Positions 18,010 through 26,915 of a DNA stretch of 64,000 nt are shown in pieces. The stretch is from positions 1 to 64,000 of the forward strand of contig DAOUQF010000006.1 in the NCBI GenBank assembly GCA_030625815.1, read 5' to 3'. Position numbers and translations under genes: made by a program. The stretch's first letter is position 1. Each line of letters starts with the position of its first letter. Origin of the DNA: Eubacteriales bacterium. GTDB lineage: Bacteria; Bacillota; Clostridia; Tissierellales; GPF-1. The notes beneath the pieces were generated by a model that was not told the DNA's origin, did no database searches, and saw nothing but the letters and a program-made list of their open reading frames with translations.

Positions 18010-19593
18010 ATGAAACACATAATGAAAGGTTCCATTGTTGGATTGATCGTCGTTTTACTTATTTTTCTTTTGATTTTGCCTGTTTTAAGTTTTAGTTTTG
18101 CTGGAATTGTTCTCTTAGTGATGAGCTTCTCTGTTATTTTTGTCGGCGTGGGGTACTTGACGCAAGAGCGGGGAAAAATAACCCATAGGCATGCCAAAAT
18201 TGGCGGTGTGATCTTTGGATTATCCCTTGCCTATTTGGTGATTGGATCGATCGCCTCTTCGGGAATTTTTCGAGCCGAGGCGAAATATCAAATGTTGGAA
18301 GTGGAAGAAGTTGTTTTTGATGAAACGATTCCCAATGTGGATATGGATAATTTAATTATTTGGGATGAGTCGGATGCAATCCGGTTCGGTGAGAAACTGA
18401 TTACAGAAAAAGATCCATCCCTGGGTTCCATGTACACCATCTCGAAAGAGTATGGCACCCTATCTGTGATTCAAGGGAAACCGTATTGGCTCTTTCCATT
18501 GGAGCACTCCGGATTCTTTAAGTATATGAAGAATCAATCGATTCCCGGATATATCAAGGTCAATGCGACAACGGGAGATGCGTCCTTTGTGGACGAGGAG
18601 TTCACAGTGGCACCGTCCGCCTTCTTCTTTGATGATTTGAAGCGTGTTGTTTATGCTGAATACAAAGATATTGCCTTAACCGATTATTCTTTTGAAGAGG
18701 ATGAGAATGGTCATCCGCAATGGGTCATCACCGCATATACGCACAAGACGGGTTTGTCGACATCCAATGTTTTAGGAGTTGTGATTGTTGATCCGGCGAC
18801 CAAAGCGGTGACTTTCTATGCAAAAGGGGAAGAGCCAAGCTGGGTGGATCGAGTATCGTCCATGGAGATCTTCAAGGAGCACTTGGATGACTGGGGCAGG
18901 TATGTGAATGGGTGGTGGAATCCATCGGATACTGGAAAACTGAAGAACACGGATGGAATTGGATATGTGTTTAAGGATGGAAGCCTATTCTTTTACTCCG
19001 GGATTACTTCTTATGGCGGAGATGAAGCAACAACGGGGTTTCTGATCTATAATCCTAGAACAGGCCAGGCGCAATACAATCGCATTTCAGGTTCCACGGA
19101 ACAAAAAGCCATGGGGCTGATGGAAGAATTGGTACAGAATGCTGGATATACAGCCAAGTATCCCTACTTGATTAATATCAATGGCGAGCCGACGTATCTG
19201 TCCACATTGAAAGGCAATAGCGGGAACGTTGTGGGCTATGCCATGGCATCGGTGAAAAATTATCGTGCGGTTGCGTGGGGGAAAACCTTGCGGGACGCGC
19301 AAATGGAGTACAATCGCATTTTGGTTGCAGAGGGAAGCATTACCAATATCTTAAGCGATCAATATGATTCCCTTGAAAAGGCAACAGGTGTTGTATCGCG
19401 TGTTGGAAGCACGCGAGACGGTTACTTTATCATTAAATTGACGGGCAACAATACCTTGTATATTGTATCTTCCGATCAACATCCGAGCATTGCATTGACG
19501 GAAGCGGGGGATCAGGTGGTGATTTCCTATATTAAAACGGAAGAGACAGAAAAGATAGACGCCATTGGATTTGAAAATCAATCAATTGAGTAA
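18010..19593 (+). CDS. large membrane-anchored protein of unknown function
   Basis: 527 residues. Three hydrophobic helices occupy the first 90 residues (LIVVLLIFLLILPVLSF, IVLLVMSFSVIFVGVGYL, VIFGLSLAYLVIGSIASSGI). About 430 soluble, mostly beta-strand, presumably extracytoplasmic residues follow. A repeated pattern of tyrosine/tryptophan-rich strands (GKPYWLFPLEHSGFF, SLFFYSGITSYGGDE) suggests a propeller or PepSY-like fold. The C-terminal 70 residues look like an OB-fold (GVVSRVGSTRDGYFIIKLTG). GAGGAAACC precedes the ATG. It is located upstream of nfeD-qmcA-pspC-like genes. I do not recognise the family. Confidence 0.75.
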   Translation: MKHIMKGSIVGLIVVLLIFLLILPVLSFSFAGIVLLVMSFSVIFVGVGYLTQERGKITHRHAKIGGVIFGLSLAYLVIGSIASSGIFRAEAKYQMLEVEEVVFDETIPNVDMDNLIIWDESDAIRFGEKLITEKDPSLGSMYTISKEYGTLSVIQGKPYWLFPLEHSGFFKYMKNQSIPGYIKVNATTGDASFVDEEFTVAPSAFFFDDLKRVVYAEYKDIALTDYSFEEDENGHPQWVITAYTHKTGLSTSNVLGVVIVDPATKAVTFYAKGEEPSWVDRVSSMEIFKEHLDDWGRYVNGWWNPSDTGKLKNTDGIGYVFKDGSLFFYSGITSYGGDEATTGFLIYNPRTGQAQYNRISGSTEQKAMGLMEELVQNAGYTAKYPYLININGEPTYLSTLKGNSGNVVGYAMASVKNYRAVAWGKTLRDAQMEYNRILVAEGSITNILSDQYDSLEKATGVVSRVGSTRDGYFIIKLTGNNTLYIVSSDQHPSIALTEAGDQVVISYIKTEETEKIDAIGFENQSIE

Positions 19594-19664
19594 TAAGGAT
19601 GGTCAAGCCGATTGAGTCGTTGAAGTTAGAAAAGCAACAAATCATGAAATAGAGGAGGGGTGCT

Positions 19665-20108
19665 ATGGATGTCTTACAGCAATATGGATGGCTGATTATT
19701 ATGGTGGTGGCTGTTGGGGTGGAGGCGTTATCGCTGGGGTTGACAAGCGTATGGTTCGCATTTGGCGCTTTGGCTGCATGGCTGGTTTCTTTGGCGGTGG
19801 GTTCTTTTGCCATTCAAATTACGGTGTTTTTATTGGTGTCGTTGGGTCTGTTGATTGGCATTCGCCCATTTGCGGTGAAGGGATTGAAGATCGGGCGCCA
19901 TCGTACCAATGCGGATGCGTTGGTTGGACAGCAAGGGTTCGTATTGAAGCCGATTGAGCCGCTGAGCAGAACAGGACAGATTAAAGTGAATTCACAAATT
20001 TGGACTGCTGTCAGCGATGCAACTTTGGCAGTTGGAGAAAAGGTAAGTGTATTGGACATTCAAGGGGTTAAGCTCGTAGTGAAACGGGCAGAGAAGGAGG
20101 AACTATAG
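19665..20108 (+). CDS. NfeD family membrane protein
   Basis: 147 residues. Three membrane helices (about 8-70) are followed by the soluble OB-fold NfeD domain (DALVGQQGFVLKPIEPLSRT then GQIKVNSQIWTA). The family partners SPFH proteins and is implicated in membrane microdomain organisation. The SPFH gene begins immediately after the stop codon (TAG ATG junction), which supports a functional pair. AGGAGGGG precedes the ATG. Confidence 0.9.
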   Translation: MDVLQQYGWLIIMVVAVGVEALSLGLTSVWFAFGALAAWLVSLAVGSFAIQITVFLLVSLGLLIGIRPFAVKGLKIGRHRTNADALVGQQGFVLKPIEPLSRTGQIKVNSQIWTAVSDATLAVGEKVSVLDIQGVKLVVKRAEKEEL

Positions 20109-21041
20109 ATGGGTGGTTTTATTGGTTTTATCGTTATTGTTGCAGTCGTCATTGCATTGATCGCAACAAATATTCGGATTGTTCCGCAAGCATATGGGTT
20201 TGTTTTGGAGCGTTTGGGGGCTTATCAGGGGACTTGGAGCGTTGGATTGCATATCAAGATTCCATTGCTTGACCGCATTGCAAACAAGGTTTCTTTAAAA
20301 GAGCAAGTGGTGGATTTTCCGCCGCAACCGGTGATTACCAAAGATAATGTCACCATGCAGATCGATACGGTGATTTACTATCAGATTACGGATCCGAAGG
20401 CGTACACCTATGGGGTGAGCCATCCGATCGCAGCCATTGAAAATTTGACGGCAACCACGCTCCGTAATATTATCGGGGATTTGGAACTGGATGAAACGCT
20501 GACTTCCCGGGATACGATCAACACCAAGATGCGGGCGATCCTTGATGAAGCCACGGACCCTTGGGGCATAAAAGTAAACCGTGTGGAATTGAAGAACATC
20601 TTGCCACCGGCTGAGATTCAAGATGCTATGGAGAAGCAGATGAAGGCGGAGCGGGAGCGTCGTGAATCTATTCTTCGTGCGGAGGGCGAGAAGAGATCTA
20701 CGATATTGGTTGCTGAAGGGGACAAGGAAGCTGAAATTTTAAAAGCGGAAGCGGAAAAACGATCCATGATTCTACGTGCTGAAGCAGCAAGAGAAGCGGC
20801 GATTCGTGAAGCTGAAGGCGAGGCGGAAGCCATTTTGAAGGTGCAAAACGCGACTGCTGAAGGTTTGAAGATGTTGAAAGAGGCGAAGACGGACCAAGCT
20901 GTTTTGACTTTGAAATCATTCGAGGCGTTGGCGAAGGTGGCTGACGGAAGGGCAACCAAAATTATTGTGCCATCCGAGATTCAAGGACTGGCTGGATTGG
21001 CGGCATCCTTGAAAAGCGTGGTAGAAACAGAGGAGAAGTAA
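20109..21041 (+). CDS. SPFH/Band 7 domain protein (QmcA/stomatin-like)
   Basis: 310 residues. One N-terminal membrane helix (GFIVIVAVVIALIATNIRIV) is followed by the Band 7 domain (VPQAYGFVLERLGAYQGTW, then about 180 residues). A long Ala/Glu/Arg heptad-like coiled coil (about 180-260, REAAIREAEGEAEAI) and a C-terminal segment (SEIQGLAGLAASL) complete it. Members oligomerise into ring-like membrane scaffolds and modulate FtsH-type proteolysis. It sits in an operon with NfeD and a PspC-domain gene. Confidence 0.93.
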   Translation: MGGFIGFIVIVAVVIALIATNIRIVPQAYGFVLERLGAYQGTWSVGLHIKIPLLDRIANKVSLKEQVVDFPPQPVITKDNVTMQIDTVIYYQITDPKAYTYGVSHPIAAIENLTATTLRNIIGDLELDETLTSRDTINTKMRAILDEATDPWGIKVNRVELKNILPPAEIQDAMEKQMKAERERRESILRAEGEKRSTILVAEGDKEAEILKAEAEKRSMILRAEAAREAAIREAEGEAEAILKVQNATAEGLKMLKEAKTDQAVLTLKSFEALAKVADGRATKIIVPSEIQGLAGLAASLKSVVETEEK

Positions 21042-21042
21042 G

Positions 21043-21309
21043 ATGGCAGGAAAATTGTATCGGGATCCCAATCAGGGAAAGCTTGCGGGCGTGTGTGCCG
21101 GATTTGCCGATTATTTTGGCATTGATGTGACCATTGTGCGAGTCATTTGGTTGGTCATGGTATTTGCTGCAAGTTTTGGATTGTTGTTGTATTTGGCTTG
21201 CTGGATCGTATTGCCGGAGAGGCGCGATGTCGTGAAAGTGATGCGTGAAGATGAATTGTCCGCTGAAATGCGGAGTGCAAGAGACGCGGGCCATTATGAA
21301 ACGGAATAA
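21043..21309 (+). CDS. PspC domain protein
   Basis: 88 residues. The compact PspC motif KLAGVCAGFADYFGIDVTIV is followed by RVIWLVMVFAASFGLLLYLA and CWIVLPE, one or two membrane helices, then an acidic tail. PspC-type proteins take part in envelope-stress responses. It starts one base after the SPFH stop, with GAGGAG inside the preceding gene. Last gene of the NfeD-SPFH-PspC unit; a clear terminator follows. Confidence 0.92.
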   Translation: MAGKLYRDPNQGKLAGVCAGFADYFGIDVTIVRVIWLVMVFAASFGLLLYLACWIVLPERRDVVKVMREDELSAEMRSARDAGHYETE

Positions 21310-21318
21310 GACATTTTC

Positions 21319-21352
21319 AAATCCCTTGGAGAAATCCAAGGGATTCTTTTTT
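21319..21352 (+). terminator. intrinsic terminator
   Basis: 11-bp perfect stem AATCCCTTGGA/TCCAAGGGATT with a GAAA loop and a T-run. Confidence 0.9.
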
Positions 21353-21457
21353 GAAGTTAGCCGGTGTTATTTGCACGTACAATTCGGGTAAGTGAGCAAA
21401 GAGTAGAGTAAATGATCGCCATAAACAAATTGAAGACAATCAGAATGGAGGGATTGC

Positions 21458-22252
21458 ATGTATACCATCGGGCAAGTGGCCAAATTTTTGGGTGTAACAC
21501 GCGACACCCTAAAGTTTTACGAGGAAAAGGGATTGGTCAATCCAAATCAAGATGCGGAGAATGGATATCGGCAATATAGTCATCTCGATATTTATGACGT
21601 GTTGACAACCAATTTTTATCGGGAAATTGATATGGAGATCAAGAAAATTCAAGAGATCAGACAGAGCCAGAGTATCGAAGAGATCGAAAGTATTTTGCAA
21701 GACAAGGAAGAACGGCTTCGTGCGGAATTGGAAAGTAAGCGGCTTCTGTTGGAACGCATTCAAACCGTGAGGAATGATTGTGAAAAAATCATGCGTCATG
21801 TCGGCGAATATTCAATTCGAGAAATGAAACCATTTGCGGTGAAGGGGGAGATCTCAGATTTCACTGCATATGATGAATACGATATTATTCAAAAGAATAC
21901 AAGAAACTTGAAAAATGCAGTAACACTAACGGATTTATGGCGGGTTATTCGATTTGACGAAGCGGGGATTATAGAAGATAAATTTGTTGTTGGTCGAGAG
22001 CTTGATCCGGAGGAGAAAAATTTCGAAGGAGAAATATGCGCGCACCCCAGATGCCTCTACACCATTATAGAAGACGGGCGATATGCAACGGGTGGAGAAC
22101 GGATCGATGGTCAGGTCGGCGACAAATTAAGGCAAATTGCATTCGAACGTGGTTACAAGCTGCAGGGGGTCACCTATGTTAGCACCTTGATGACGGCATA
22201 TAAAGATGGACTGGAGCGCGTTTTTCTAGAAATGTATACCTCAATTGAATAA
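21458..22252 (+). CDS. MerR family regulator with effector-binding domain
   Basis: 264 residues. The N-terminal winged helix reads MYTIGQVAKFLGVTRDTLKF then YEEKGLVNP, with a following Gln-Tyr wing (GYRQYSHLDIYDV). A coiled dimer helix (about 75-115) comes next. A GyrI-like/SOUL-type C-terminal domain (about 120-264) probably binds a hydrophobic ligand. BltR/BmrR-type members activate efflux genes by twisting long promoter spacers. The neighbouring CPBP gene 75 bp downstream is a possible target or operon partner. Confidence 0.88.
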   Translation: MYTIGQVAKFLGVTRDTLKFYEEKGLVNPNQDAENGYRQYSHLDIYDVLTTNFYREIDMEIKKIQEIRQSQSIEEIESILQDKEERLRAELESKRLLLERIQTVRNDCEKIMRHVGEYSIREMKPFAVKGEISDFTAYDEYDIIQKNTRNLKNAVTLTDLWRVIRFDEAGIIEDKFVVGRELDPEEKNFEGEICAHPRCLYTIIEDGRYATGGERIDGQVGDKLRQIAFERGYKLQGVTYVSTLMTAYKDGLERVFLEMYTSIE

Positions 22253-22327
22253 AAGATTTGACTAGGGTGTAAGCCCCAGGTTTAGACTGAAGGTGGCAAT
22301 AAATTTGGTTTAAAGGGGTGCTTTGAA

Positions 22328-23149
22328 ATGAAAATCGCAAATCTTTTAAAAAGGCTGTTCGTCCGTTTTGTTCTATTGAGCAATCTGATTTTTTGGCTGT
22401 TTTTAGTAATCATTGGACTTAGCATGATGCTTGGCGTTCCTAAAAAAATTTTACATGGAATGGAGATAATCGCCGCGTGGTCGTCAACCTTTGCTTTCTT
22501 GATTCTATTTAAAAGGATTTATCCAGACGTAAAAATAAAGGCGTATGTGAAAAAGCAGTTTGCACCAAAAGTAAAGATTTCAGTCATAGTCGCGGTGACA
22601 ATGATTCAGGTTCTAATCTTTCTAGTAGCCAAAGGATTCTTGGTAAATTCGGGTGCGGAACCAAGCTTCACGCTTTCCTTGTCTGGGATGGGGATGCTCA
22701 TTCTTACATTTTTTGATCTGCTTGCCAGAGGTTCTCTCGGGGAAGAACTTGGGTGGAGAGGGTATGCGCTTAATGAGCTGCAAAAGAAAATGAGTCCATT
22801 AAAAGCAGCGCTATTGATTGGGGTTCTCTGGGGATTTTGGCATACACCGCTTTGGTTTTTTTCAGGATATGCCGGTGTGGAGCTTTTCAAGTACTGTATC
22901 TTTTTCATGATTGCAGTTCTTGGGATTTCGGTGATTATGACAGTATTCTATAACCTTAATAAAAATCTAATTGTTCCAATCCTCATTCATCAATCATTTA
23001 ATTTCTCATTAGCCTTAAGTCAAGGTGATTTGCTGGATATTTTGGTATACACGGCGATCGGATATGGTCTTGTGGCATTGGTGTTGATCGCAATAAATCC
23101 GAAGCAGACTTTAGTTATCGGCAGTCGTCATATCGAGGCTGCCGAATAA
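22328..23149 (+). CDS. CPBP family intramembrane metalloprotease
   Basis: 273-residue multi-pass protein of the Abi/CAAX protease family. Motif 1 is GEELGWRGYALNEL (catalytic Glu-Glu and Arg), motif 2 is FWHTPLWFF (metal-binding His) and motif 3 is HQSFNFSLA. About seven helices are predicted. Roles in the family include processing of lipid-linked peptides and bacteriocin immunity. AAAGGGGTG lies upstream of the ATG. No bacteriocin precursor is visible nearby. Confidence 0.9.
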   Translation: MKIANLLKRLFVRFVLLSNLIFWLFLVIIGLSMMLGVPKKILHGMEIIAAWSSTFAFLILFKRIYPDVKIKAYVKKQFAPKVKISVIVAVTMIQVLIFLVAKGFLVNSGAEPSFTLSLSGMGMLILTFFDLLARGSLGEELGWRGYALNELQKKMSPLKAALLIGVLWGFWHTPLWFFSGYAGVELFKYCIFFMIAVLGISVIMTVFYNLNKNLIVPILIHQSFNFSLALSQGDLLDILVYTAIGYGLVALVLIAINPKQTLVIGSRHIEAAE

Positions 23150-23212
23150 AAGGTGGTACCCTCTGTCAATAACCTATGGTCTATTTGATGGAATCGGGAG
23201 TGATATATCGGA

Positions 23213-23262
23213 AACAAAAGAATCTCAAAATGAGAATTTACTCATTTTGAGATTCTTTTGTT
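23213..23262. terminator. strong bidirectional terminator
   Basis: 22-bp perfect stem (AACAAAAGAATCTCAAAATG plus AG, and its complement) with a six-base loop. A-rich and T-rich arms on both sides allow termination in both directions. Confidence 0.88.
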
Positions 23263-23266
23263 TTGC

Positions 23267-23431
23267 CAGATAACCAACGAGGTAAAATCAAGATTAACCG
23301 TTGAAAATGACGGAAATCGTTTTGAAGTCAAAAAATTGGAGCAGGAAAGATGGGGAAAAGAAAAACCATCGAAACGCCATATTATACATGGAGAGCCGAT
23401 GGCTATCAATTTTGAAATTGCAGTGGTTTAA
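23267..23431 (+). pseudogene. 3' gene remnant, family not recognised
   Basis: An open frame without a start codon reads through 54 codons to a TAA. Its composition is ordinary for a soluble protein (EVKSRLTVENDGNRFEVKKL, then HIIHGEPMAINFEIAVV). It begins right after a terminator and overlaps by three bases the end of the opposite LysE gene. I infer the tail of a gene lost by deletion. It could be chance. Confidence 0.3.
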
Positions 23432-24039
23432 TGAAGAATCCCCGAAATGGAAAGAGCGCTATAAATGAGCAACAGACTCATGACGAGATTGAAAGGGCGT
23501 TCATATTGCGAGAGGAATCTGTTGAATATCGTGCCAAAGAGCGCCCAGCTGGATGTTGCGGCCAGCGCGATCAACGACAATAAAATAGAAAACGCGATTT
23601 GCACGAGATAGTTCTGGAAATAGGGTGCAATAAAACTGGAAATGATGGTTAGCCCGACAAGAAGCCCTTTTGGGTTCACAAATTGCAAAAGGATTCCTGT
23701 CCGATAAGTAAGAGGGATAGTTTTCTCTGCTTTTGTTGATTGCTTTTTCAATGTTGAAGGAAGCTGGATGCCAGAAAACTTAAATGCGAGATAGAGCATA
23801 AAAGCAGTTCCCACGAGACGCATAACCAGTTGCGCTTTTGGCAGTAATTGAACCAACAATTGATTGAAAAAAATTGACAATACCAAGATGATAAAAAATC
23901 CAGTTGAAACACCGAGACGAAACGGCAATGTCTTTTTATGTCCGTTTTTGGTTGAATACGCCAAAACCATAATGTTGTTGGGGCCAGGTGTAAAGCTGAC
24001 GATACATGCATAAGTAATGAAAGCAAAGAAATTAAACAT
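23428..24039 (-). CDS. LysE/RhtB family exporter
   Basis: 203-residue membrane protein with six predicted helices. The N-terminus carries the family motif FTPGPNNIMVLAYSTKNGHK, and the third helix region has FVNPKGLLVGLTII. Members export amino acids or related metabolites. AAGGGAGAAAC precedes its start. The upstream neighbour on the same strand is a phosphoesterase gene ending 18 bp away, so the two are probably cotranscribed. Confidence 0.92.
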   Translation of the reverse strand: MFNFFAFITYACIVSFTPGPNNIMVLAYSTKNGHKKTLPFRLGVSTGFFIILVLSIFFNQLLVQLLPKAQLVMRLVGTAFMLYLAFKFSGIQLPSTLKKQSTKAEKTIPLTYRTGILLQFVNPKGLLVGLTIISSFIAPYFQNYLVQIAFSILLSLIALAATSSWALFGTIFNRFLSQYERPFNLVMSLLLIYSALSISGILH

Positions 24040-24057
24040 CCTTTGTTTCTCCCTTCG

Positions 24058-25161
24058 TCATAATTGACTGCGTAAGATCCATCCAAATTCTTCGTTCACC
24101 TTCACGAGGGCGCAATCTTCAAAGGTTTGACAGACTTCTATCTTTTGACCGATTGGCAGATTAAAGAATTTGTTGATATAGGTTGTTTTAATTCGGTATT
24201 GCCCATTCTCTTCTTCAAGCAAAGAGGGGAAGACCGACAAGGGTTTCTTTGTGTGTTGATGGGTACAGAGAATAAAGTTGTCCTGTTTTTTAATGACATC
24301 GACTTCAAAATGCGGAAAAGAAACATAGATTGGATCTTCTGTTTGAAATCGATGAGAGGCTTTGACTGTTGTTTTATCGAAGTCGTTGACTTGGAGATGG
24401 CGGTATTGAATCTCGCCACTATTCTTTTCGATGATTAAGGCATTGAGTTCTCCAGATGATTTTACACCCAGTCCGCCGTCAATGGTGATGATCTTTTTTT
24501 CGGTATTGAACAAGGGCACGTTGGTGAATGAATCACTTCGAAGATTGCTTGCGGGCCAGTGACCGACAACTACTGGTTTGGGATTGATTCCACTGAGCTC
24601 ATTATAATTGTCATATTTCAGGAACTTGGTTTCATCTTTCATCGGGTCAAAACCAGGTTCATAGCCACCATGAACGAAAATAAAATCCTCATTTTCGAGA
24701 ATAATCGGAAGTTGGTTCAGATCTTCTAATAGCGGCATAAAATGAGTCAACATGTGATCGCGAAGTTTTTTCCCATGGGAACAGGCAGCGAGATCAAAGT
24801 CCGTCTTTTCCGCCATTTCGTGCACGATGGTTGGGTAATACGTATGCTGGAGAAACCGAAGAAAGCGATCGGTACGAGATTCGTCCATCAAAGAGCCATA
24901 GACAAAGGATTCATGGTTTCCTTTCAATACATAGGTATTAGGACGCGTTTGAATCTCTTTGATCATCTGATAAGTTTTCAGGCTTGAAGGACCGCGATTA
25001 ATAAAATCGCCGACGATGACTAGAATATCATCCTTTGCTAATTCTAATCGTGCAAGCATCTCTTCAAAATGTGTTGCGTGGGCATGGATATCACTGATCG
25101 CTATGATTCGGTACTTGTCATTTGTTCGCAGTTTGATAATAGGATTTTTGATGTCTTTCAT
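24058..25161 (-). CDS. calcineurin-like metallophosphoesterase
   Basis: 367 residues. The PPP-type phosphatase domain (about 18-225) carries all four metal/phosphate motifs: DIHAH, GDFINRGPSS, GNHESF and HGGYEPGF, plus VVGHWPAS. A C-terminal extension of about 110 residues reads like a small beta (SH3-like) domain. Enzymes of this type remove phosphate from Ser/Thr proteins or dinucleoside polyphosphates. GGAGGAACTGTG precedes the ATG; the second of two tandem start candidates is chosen for spacing. A TTGACA promoter lies upstream. Confidence 0.88.
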   Translation of the reverse strand: MKDIKNPIIKLRTNDKYRIIAISDIHAHATHFEEMLARLELAKDDILVIVGDFINRGPSSLKTYQMIKEIQTRPNTYVLKGNHESFVYGSLMDESRTDRFLRFLQHTYYPTIVHEMAEKTDFDLAACSHGKKLRDHMLTHFMPLLEDLNQLPIILENEDFIFVHGGYEPGFDPMKDETKFLKYDNYNELSGINPKPVVVGHWPASNLRSDSFTNVPLFNTEKKIITIDGGLGVKSSGELNALIIEKNSGEIQYRHLQVNDFDKTTVKASHRFQTEDPIYVSFPHFEVDVIKKQDNFILCTHQHTKKPLSVFPSLLEEENGQYRIKTTYINKFFNLPIGQKIEVCQTFEDCALVKVNEEFGWILRSQL

Positions 25162-25187
25162 CACAGTTCCTCCGTTAGATGCATATA

Positions 25188-25216
25188 ATCGTATAGTTCG
25201 AGGTAATTGATGTCAA
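25188..25216 (-). promoter_or_regulatory. putative promoter of the phosphoesterase-LysE unit
   Basis: On the minus strand, TTGACA (25211-25216), a 17-bp spacer and TACGAT. A near-duplicate of the -10 region (ATATGATCGTAT) occurs at 25244. Confidence 0.55.
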
Positions 25217-25337
25217 GATGTTTGCCTATTATTCTGAATTATTATATGATCGTATCAATATTTATTGCCCGATGAGGTTAATCAATTACTTTTACGCCTA
25301 GACATATAAAGTTTGTAGAAAGTTGAGGAGGACGTAA

Positions 25338-26234
25338 ATGAGAGAGTATAGAAACAGAGGATATGGATTTGTGGCACTTGCTGCGATTCTTTGGGGAACA
25401 ACTGGTACTGCGCAAGCATTTGCTCCTGCTGGGGCGGGGCCGCTTTCTATCGGAGCGATACGCATGATTTTGGGTGGTGCCATTATGGTGATGATTCCGT
25501 TGGTGAAGCAGAGGTTTCAAATCGGGAATATTCCTAGGAAGAAATTTTTATTGCTGGCTTCGGCCAGCATAGCGGCCTATCAGCCATTATTCTTTACTGG
25601 TGTTCAGAGATCGGGTGTCGCGATTGGAACCTTAATTGCGATTGGAAGCGCGCCGATTTTTTCCGGAATGATTGATAAGCTGACCGGGAATCGACTCAGT
25701 TTTCAGTGGAAAGTATCTACAATGATTTCTCTCGTAGGGTGTATTTTATTAGTCGGCGTGGATCGCACGATTCAACTGGATTTGATTGGTGTGAGTTGTT
25801 CGTTGGTTGCAGGGATGGTTTATGCCTTATATGTGAAGGCTGCACAAAAAGTCTTAGCATTGGGACCCAATCAACTGGCTAATGGACTTATGTTTTTAAT
25901 TTCCGGAATGATTTTATTTCCATTTTTATTGATGAATGATTTGACTTGGGTATGGAGTATACGAGGAGGGATTGTAGTCTTGCATCTGGGCGTTTTCTCA
26001 GCAGCGTTGGCATTCACCTTCTTCGCGCGTGGGCTTCAATCGGTGAATGCTCCAACGGCTGTAACCTTAACTCTAGTAGAACCATTGACTGCAACGCTTC
26101 TTGGGTTATTTGTCTTACATGAGCAGATCACCATGATTCAGGGTTTCGGATTGATTGTGCTGTTCTTTGGTTTAGCGGTCAATACAAAATTGGTGTTTCA
26201 GTTTCTTTTCCCAAAATATGAAGAGGCCTCTTAA
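25338..26234 (+). CDS. EamA-type drug/metabolite exporter
   Basis: 298 residues, two EamA repeats, about ten helices. The first repeat opens with GFVALAAILWGTTGTAQAFA and the second ends with APTAVTLTLVEPLTATLLGL, the conserved family signature around the glutamate-proline pair. GAGGAGGAC precedes the start. A flavodoxin-fold reductase gene follows 33 bp downstream. Third EamA paralogue in the window and not especially close in sequence to the other two. Confidence 0.92.
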   Translation: MREYRNRGYGFVALAAILWGTTGTAQAFAPAGAGPLSIGAIRMILGGAIMVMIPLVKQRFQIGNIPRKKFLLLASASIAAYQPLFFTGVQRSGVAIGTLIAIGSAPIFSGMIDKLTGNRLSFQWKVSTMISLVGCILLVGVDRTIQLDLIGVSCSLVAGMVYALYVKAAQKVLALGPNQLANGLMFLISGMILFPFLLMNDLTWVWSIRGGIVVLHLGVFSAALAFTFFARGLQSVNAPTAVTLTLVEPLTATLLGLFVLHEQITMIQGFGLIVLFFGLAVNTKLVFQFLFPKYEEAS

Positions 26235-26267
26235 TGGGATTAATGATTAAACGGTGGAGGGTTGAAA

Positions 26268-26828
26268 ATGAAGGTGCTTTCTATACTTGGTAGTCCAATT
26301 CGAAACGGAAATACGGCTACGTTGTTGCATATGTATGAGAAGGGTTTAACGGAGGGGCAGCCGGACAGTGAGATCACGGAGATCTTTCTTCAGGAAAAGA
26401 CGATTCAAGGTTGTTCGGGTTGTATGAGCTGTGATATGGGAAAAATCAAGCATTGTGCCATCAAGGATGATATGACTGAGATTTATGATCTTTTTGAGGA
26501 AGCGAACATCCTTGTGTTTGCAACGCCCATCTATTTCTTCAGTATGACGGCACAGTTGAAAGCATTCATTGATCGACTTTATGCCGTTCCATTTGAAAAA
26601 TGGCGTGGAAAGAAAATCATATTGCTGATGACTTATGGCGGTGATGATGAGGAGGATTCCGGCGCTGTGAACCTGGTTCACATTATGGAGTATCTCGCCA
26701 ATTACACAAAGACGGAGTTGGTGCAGGTTTATGGGGTGTCAACGAGAATGCGACCGGATGCGGTTGCGGATAATGAAAAGGCTTTGAACGATGTTTATGA
26801 GCTTGGAAGAAGATTATTGACGGTTTAA
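26268..26828 (+). CDS. NAD(P)H-dependent FMN reductase / iron-sulfur flavoprotein-like
   Basis: 186-residue flavodoxin-fold protein. The N-terminal FMN loop is LGSPIRNGNTATLL. A cysteine-rich loop CSGCMSCDMG...C fits the FMN-binding/Fe-S segment of clostridial flavoproteins. PIYFFSMTAQLKAFIDR is the family dimer-interface motif. The ATG at 26268 has GGAGGG at ideal spacing; a TTG two codons upstream is rejected. The physiological substrate is unknown; quinone or metal reduction are typical. Confidence 0.88.
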   Translation: MKVLSILGSPIRNGNTATLLHMYEKGLTEGQPDSEITEIFLQEKTIQGCSGCMSCDMGKIKHCAIKDDMTEIYDLFEEANILVFATPIYFFSMTAQLKAFIDRLYAVPFEKWRGKKIILLMTYGGDDEEDSGAVNLVHIMEYLANYTKTELVQVYGVSTRMRPDAVADNEKALNDVYELGRRLLTV

Positions 26829-26915
26829 TGAAAATCCACTTTTAAGTGGTTTTTCTTTTTATCAGGGAAGCGATTTGGTAAAATGAGAGTACATGATGGA
26901 AAAGGGGAGTGCATG

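Noticed and set aside
20618-20959. Long opposite-strand ORF within the SPFH gene
   Set aside because: Shadow of the Ala/Glu-rich coiled coil, with serine/alanine-rich nonsense composition and no ribosome binding site.
23213-23262. Possible CRISPR or repeat element
   Set aside because: A single long inverted repeat with A/T-rich arms between convergent genes is a terminator; no direct repeats or spacers.
25183-25257. Near-direct repeat (ATATAATCGTATAG / ATATGATCGTATCA) as an operator pair
   Set aside because: One copy coincides with the -10 region of the phosphoesterase promoter and AT-rich similarity could be chance; left as a note only.
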